A DNA stretch of 46,571 bases from Planctomycetota bacterium (GTDB taxonomy: Bacteria; Planctomycetota; Planctomycetia; Pirellulales; Pirellulaceae): contig JAQCHP010000022.1 in assembly GCA_027619595.1 (NCBI GenBank), forward strand, positions 1 to 46,571, written 5' to 3'. The translations under genes and the position numbers were made by a program. The stretch's first letter is position 1. Each line of letters starts with the position of its first letter. Under the pieces are notes generated by a model. The model ran no database searches and was not told the DNA's origin. It saw nothing but the letters and a program-made list of their open reading frames with translations. Positions 45,101 to 46,571 of the stretch are shown piece after piece.

Positions 45101-46122
45101 GGCAGCCGCCATCGAATGACGATTCCGCTGCCAAGTCCAAGGCCGTATTGGCGGAAGTGTCTGGGAATGCATTGACGCCGTGGGAAAGTGACGGACCCAC
45201 TTGGCATCTTGTGACACGTCTCGGGCGTGACGGGAAACCAACTCAGTGGGATCCACGGGTGTTGCAAGAGACCGCAGACCAAATCGAAAAGAACAGTCTG
45301 TTAGCGTTCAATTGGAATCATCGATCGATTGTCGAAGTGAACGGTCCCGTCAAGAGCCATGGCTGGTTCATGCACGCGATTACGGCAGAAACCTGGGTAT
45401 TAAAACTTAAGTTTCGCGTCCGGCGCAACACTTTTCGTTCAGCGGACCTGCAAGAATCATTGGGGTTGGCATCCTGGAATCAAAACGAAGATGTACCACT
45501 GTATGGAAACGAGCCGAGGGTTGTATGCACCAACATCGGAGGCAATTGGCAGGAAGTGCAGATCTTGGCACACCAGTGGGATGAACTCGACAAATCGGCC
45601 TATCACGATTTTCTTAAGCGGGCGATCGATTCGTTCCTGCGGCGAGTCGATGCGGACGAAACCGCAACGCCGACGTCGGACCCGACGGCAGTTGCTAGGA
45701 CCGAGAAGCGGGGACGTGTGTGGCATTTTACGCGAAACGGTTTTCCTGAAGGTGCCAAGGTTCGTTGGGACTTTGTGGCGCTCAAGGATCTTTTCGCACG
45801 TGTTCGATCGGTGGCTGGAATGGCCGACATTGAATGGACGCATGAACATGCGGTGCATGTATTTGTAAAGGAGCAAGCTGCCGCCTGGGCGACGCTTTAC
45901 ACCAAACGTCCGGATTCGTTGGACTTGCGATTGGTTGGCCCTCGTGGGAAGGTTTCCTCCGACGCGATTTCTAATTTTGGCGACGACTGTCGGATCGAAC
46001 AGGATAAAGAGTTCGATGTGATCGAATTGCGATTCACGAGCGCAGAAGAAGTACGGCGGCCGCACCTGTTGCAGTTCCTGATCGAGCATCGCTTGGCGGT
46101 TCAGAAACAGATTCCCACCTGA
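39118..46122 (+). CDS. uvrA: tandem-fused double UvrA with C-terminal extension
   Basis: UvrA finds DNA lesions for nucleotide excision repair. This 2334-residue chain holds two complete UvrA units joined by a ~20-residue Lys/Pro/Ser linker, then an extra ~350 residues. Unit 1 (~1-1004): P-loop near 33, zinc Cys pairs (CPSC; CTTC and CLSC), LSGGEAQRIRL near 550, second P-loop near 702, CEAC/CPVC, LSGGESQRIKL near 891. Unit 2 (~1025-1975): P-loop near 1053, LSGGEAQRIRL near 1516, P-loop near 1668, CEAC/CDVC, LSGGEAQRVKL near 1856. All four Walker B boxes (LDEPSIGLHP, LDEPTTGLHF, LDEPTIGLHP, LDEPTTGLHF) are intact. The extension (~1985-2334) is unknown and appears duplicated. Start ATG 39118; the frame is open to 39076. 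Fused double UvrA is also known in Chlamydia. Confidence 0.95.
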   Translation: MASTEIVIKGAREHNLRSVDLVIPRNQLVCLTGVSGSGKSSLAFDTLYAEGQRRYIESLSSFARQFLGQMPKPDVDFVSGLSPSISISQKTAGKNPRSTVGTITEIYDYLRVLFARIGQGNCPSCGQPISAQSREQIVGRILQIPEGRSIQVLAPLIRGQKGHYKDLFSDLLKQGFVRARVDGDVIGLSEDIQLDRRLRHDIEVVVDRLVTGATTRTRLAEAVELALKVGQGVVIVSIVPEAGAVPVRRKGVNSIESLAEPAEGFSPSAGDPASEDLRLSANYACTTCNLSFESPTPQLFSFNSPHGMCLSCDGLGEIFTFDPAIVINHPGRSVRSGCADLFGKWKDLNRWRHSVLQGVAETIERLRELPTGTLLDTPWRELPAELQDVWLWGTGQQNITFTWRSGAAPIKYGGKFEGFLPELLAKYKSSKGKAQRTRLEKYMRTLPCHECQGQRLNAQARAVTLSSLTQGFASTSASDPNVATELTTLTLPRLGELTIQQAHEFVNQLQLDVTQRLIAGELLKEIGNRLGFLLDVGLDYLTLNRRAPTLSGGEAQRIRLAGQVGCALVGVLYILDEPSIGLHPRDNERLLGTLEKLRDLGNTVLVVEHDEDTMRAADHVIDFGPGAGVRGGEVVAQGSLQQICQSPRSVTGKFLAGREKIEIPKVRRPPGESKLKLFGVNHHNLRHVDLEVPLGLFVCVTGVSGSGKSSLVNDVLAQSLHRELNRGEADPGEYDRLEGIEFLDKLIAIDQSPIGRTPRSNPGTYVKVFDEIRKLFTMLPDAKRKGYSPGRFSFNVRGGRCEACEGNGATKLDMDFLADIWVTCPVCEGRRFNRETLSVLFKGKSIADILDMEVGQAIPLFANIPKIVDRLQTLHDVGMDYVKIGQASPTLSGGESQRIKLARELTKRSTGRTLYLLDEPTTGLHFADVKLLLNVLHNFADAGNTVLVVEHNLDVIKTADWVIDMGPEGGARGGEILVAGTPEDVAGCPRSFTGQALAPFLGMKPARPSSRKPAKKKSKPSNQDQIVVRGARQHNLRNVDVTLPRDQMTVFCGPSGSGKSSLAMDTIYAEGQRRYVESLSSYARQFVGQMQKPELESIDGLSPAIAIEQKNLGNSPRSTVGTVTEIYDYLRVLVARLGTPHCPACQVPIGTQTVDQICDKVLTLPEGTRLYFLAPIELEMGSSYEELWTQLRSQGYVRIRANGMTHSLEEPPQLDRRRKHQIEVLVDRVVVKLSQRPRIAESLEAALSVGHGVVRIAVPEDNVPEDRWSVATHSRHMACEQCGRSFENLTPHHFSFNSPLGWCASCEGLGRQTGTDPTALLKSETATLRQGALSLWPSLHIDMSQRMLEAMSLAFGIALDTPWLQLDIRHRRQLLYGLGDRWIEVPAAEDLGEAGVQQPAFRFQFKGIYPSLEDAARLSPQLRARLATLVGEVECGTCLGSRVRDDAGAVRLRDRTIDQYCNLPLGELLQVIVNWKLTAREKSIAGELVREIQNRVQFLNDVGLEYMTLARTAGTLSGGEAQRIRLASQLGSGLCGVLYVLDEPTIGLHPRDNRRLLAALHRLRDLGNTLILVEHDREIIEGSDQLVDFGPAAGRHGGNIVAQAVPSKLHLQPKSVTGPYVSGKQAIVVPTNRRVATEWIRLVGAQHHNLKEVTAEFPLGLLTAVTGPSGSGKSSLVYDTLAAALAKRFHRAQTNPGVFKTIEGLNHIDKVVQVDQQSLGNSPASNPATYTGVMEWIRELFAQLPESRQRGYTARRFSFNVPGGRCEACEGRGQRCIEMHFLADVWIPCDVCGGKRYDQETLQIRYHGQSIADVLEMSCADAWKLFENIPALNRILQTLCDVGLDYLSLGQSASTLSGGEAQRVKLARELGRPDTGRTLYLLDEPTTGLHFADLEKLLVVLNRLVDLGNTVIVVEHNLDVIKSSDWVIDLGPEAAEKGGRIVVAGTPEAVADHAQKAAPTSKRRTAKSKSLLRSHTGEALAPVLAAGPHGLRPTWQPPSNDDSAAKSKAVLAEVSGNALTPWESDGPTWHLVTRLGRDGKPTQWDPRVLQETADQIEKNSLLAFNWNHRSIVEVNGPVKSHGWFMHAITAETWVLKLKFRVRRNTFRSADLQESLGLASWNQNEDVPLYGNEPRVVCTNIGGNWQEVQILAHQWDELDKSAYHDFLKRAIDSFLRRVDADETATPTSDPTAVARTEKRGRVWHFTRNGFPEGAKVRWDFVALKDLFARVRSVAGMADIEWTHEHAVHVFVKEQAAAWATLYTKRPDSLDLRLVGPRGKVSSDAISNFGDDCRIEQDKEFDVIELRFTSAEEVRRPHLLQFLIEHRLAVQKQIPT

Positions 46123-46145
46123 TCGAAATCCAGATTGGCAGTAAT

Positions 46146-46571
46146 ATGGCTGAGAGATTATTAGCGTCCCCCTTTCTGTTTCGATTTGGCATTGCTTGTC
46201 CTTTTGTTGATGTCAATTGGACCGGCCAGTCTGTGACTCTGCCAGATGCGGCACGCGTTCCATCATTTGCGACTCTCGAAGGGCGTCGTCCCTTTGCCGA
46301 CTTGCGGATTGCCTGGAATTCTGGCGGATTGTTGATTTCACTCCGTGTCGACGGCAAGAAAACTCCCGTCTGGTGCCGAGCTTCTCGCTGGGAGGATAGT
46401 GATGGACTGTCGATTTGGTTTTCCACTCGCGATGTATCCGATGTACATCGTGCGAATCGTTATTGCCACCGATTCATCATGCTGCCTCAGGGCGCGGGGG
46501 ACGAAAACGACTCGCCCGTTGTGGAGATGGCGACGGTAGCTCGGGCTCGGGAAACGCCCAAGCCTGTCCCA
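46146..46571 (+). CDS. CBM9/DOMON-like beta-sandwich protein (cut by window end)
   Basis: Open from ATG 46146 to the last base, 142 codons without a stop, so the gene is incomplete. It is 23 nt after the uvrA stop. The visible part starts MAERLLASPFLFRFGIACPF and contains FADLRIAWNSGGLLISLRVDGKK and DSDGLSIWFSTRDVSDVHRANRYCHRFIMLPQG, a strand pattern like a family 9 carbohydrate-binding-like domain. I recall planctomycete proteins of this look but know no function. The close spacing suggests cotranscription with uvrA. Confidence 0.7.
   Translation, partial: MAERLLASPFLFRFGIACPFVDVNWTGQSVTLPDAARVPSFATLEGRRPFADLRIAWNSGGLLISLRVDGKKTPVWCRASRWEDSDGLSIWFSTRDVSDVHRANRYCHRFIMLPQGAGDENDSPVVEMATVARARETPKPVP

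Noticed and set aside
39118-46122. Assembly duplication as the cause of the double uvrA
   Set aside because: The two units differ throughout at the base and residue level and are joined by a distinct linker in one open frame.

Overview
The window looks like a chromosomal segment of a planctomycete, probably of the Pirellulales. This is inferred from the family-level look of the proteins, not from a database search: a tandem-fused giant UvrA, a HemD-HemE fusion, an L17 with a lineage-type insertion, zinc-ribbon membrane proteins, a CEEC-type polysaccharide export gene, and weak or absent Shine-Dalgarno sites on many genes. No tRNA, rRNA, CRISPR array, phage or insertion sequence was seen.

Region 1 (1-20377) is the str-S10-spc-alpha super-cluster, all on the + strand: rpoC (3' end), rpsL, rpsG, fusA, rpsJ, rplC, rplD, rplW, rplB, rpsS, rplV, rpsC, rplP, rpmC, rpsQ, rplN, rplX, rplE, rpsN (zinc type), rpsH, rplF, rplR, rpsE, rplO, secY, adk, map, rpmJ, rpsM, rpsK, rpoA, rplQ. 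The order is conserved, but tuf, rpmD, infA and rpsD are missing from their usual places and many intergenic gaps are unusually wide (about 100-190 nt). Good sigma70-type promoters are visible before rpsJ (4168-4196) and rpmJ (17409-17438), so the cluster is probably several transcription units. The rpsJ promoter sits inside two nested inverted repeats. The EF-G has features of the recycling-type (spdEFG2/mtEFG2) subfamily.

Region 2 (20378-27039) has a receiver-HATPase signalling protein, a small ABM-domain protein, a convergent helical protein of unknown function, a HemD-HemE fusion for haem synthesis, a zinc-ribbon membrane protein and a small convergent conserved-looking protein.

Region 3 (27040-34215) is a possible operon: a Tex-like RNA-binding protein with a repeat-bearing acidic insertion, a membrane protein coupled by a 1-nt overlap, a membrane-anchored helical protein, and a five-haem lipoprotein cytochrome. 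Region 4 (34241-38841) has a divergent EVE-domain/MBL-hydrolase pair, a TPR-like anchored protein, a broken Wza-like polysaccharide export gene (in-frame TGA plus 3' truncation) and mscL abutting the truncation point. Region 5 (38842-46571) is a 2334-residue double UvrA with a C-terminal extension that looks internally duplicated, preceded by a promoter and a terminator-like leader hairpin, then the start of a gene cut by the window end.

The items most worth following up are the UvrA C-terminal extension, the nested repeat around the rpsJ promoter, the uvrA leader, the fusA subtype and the decayed export gene.
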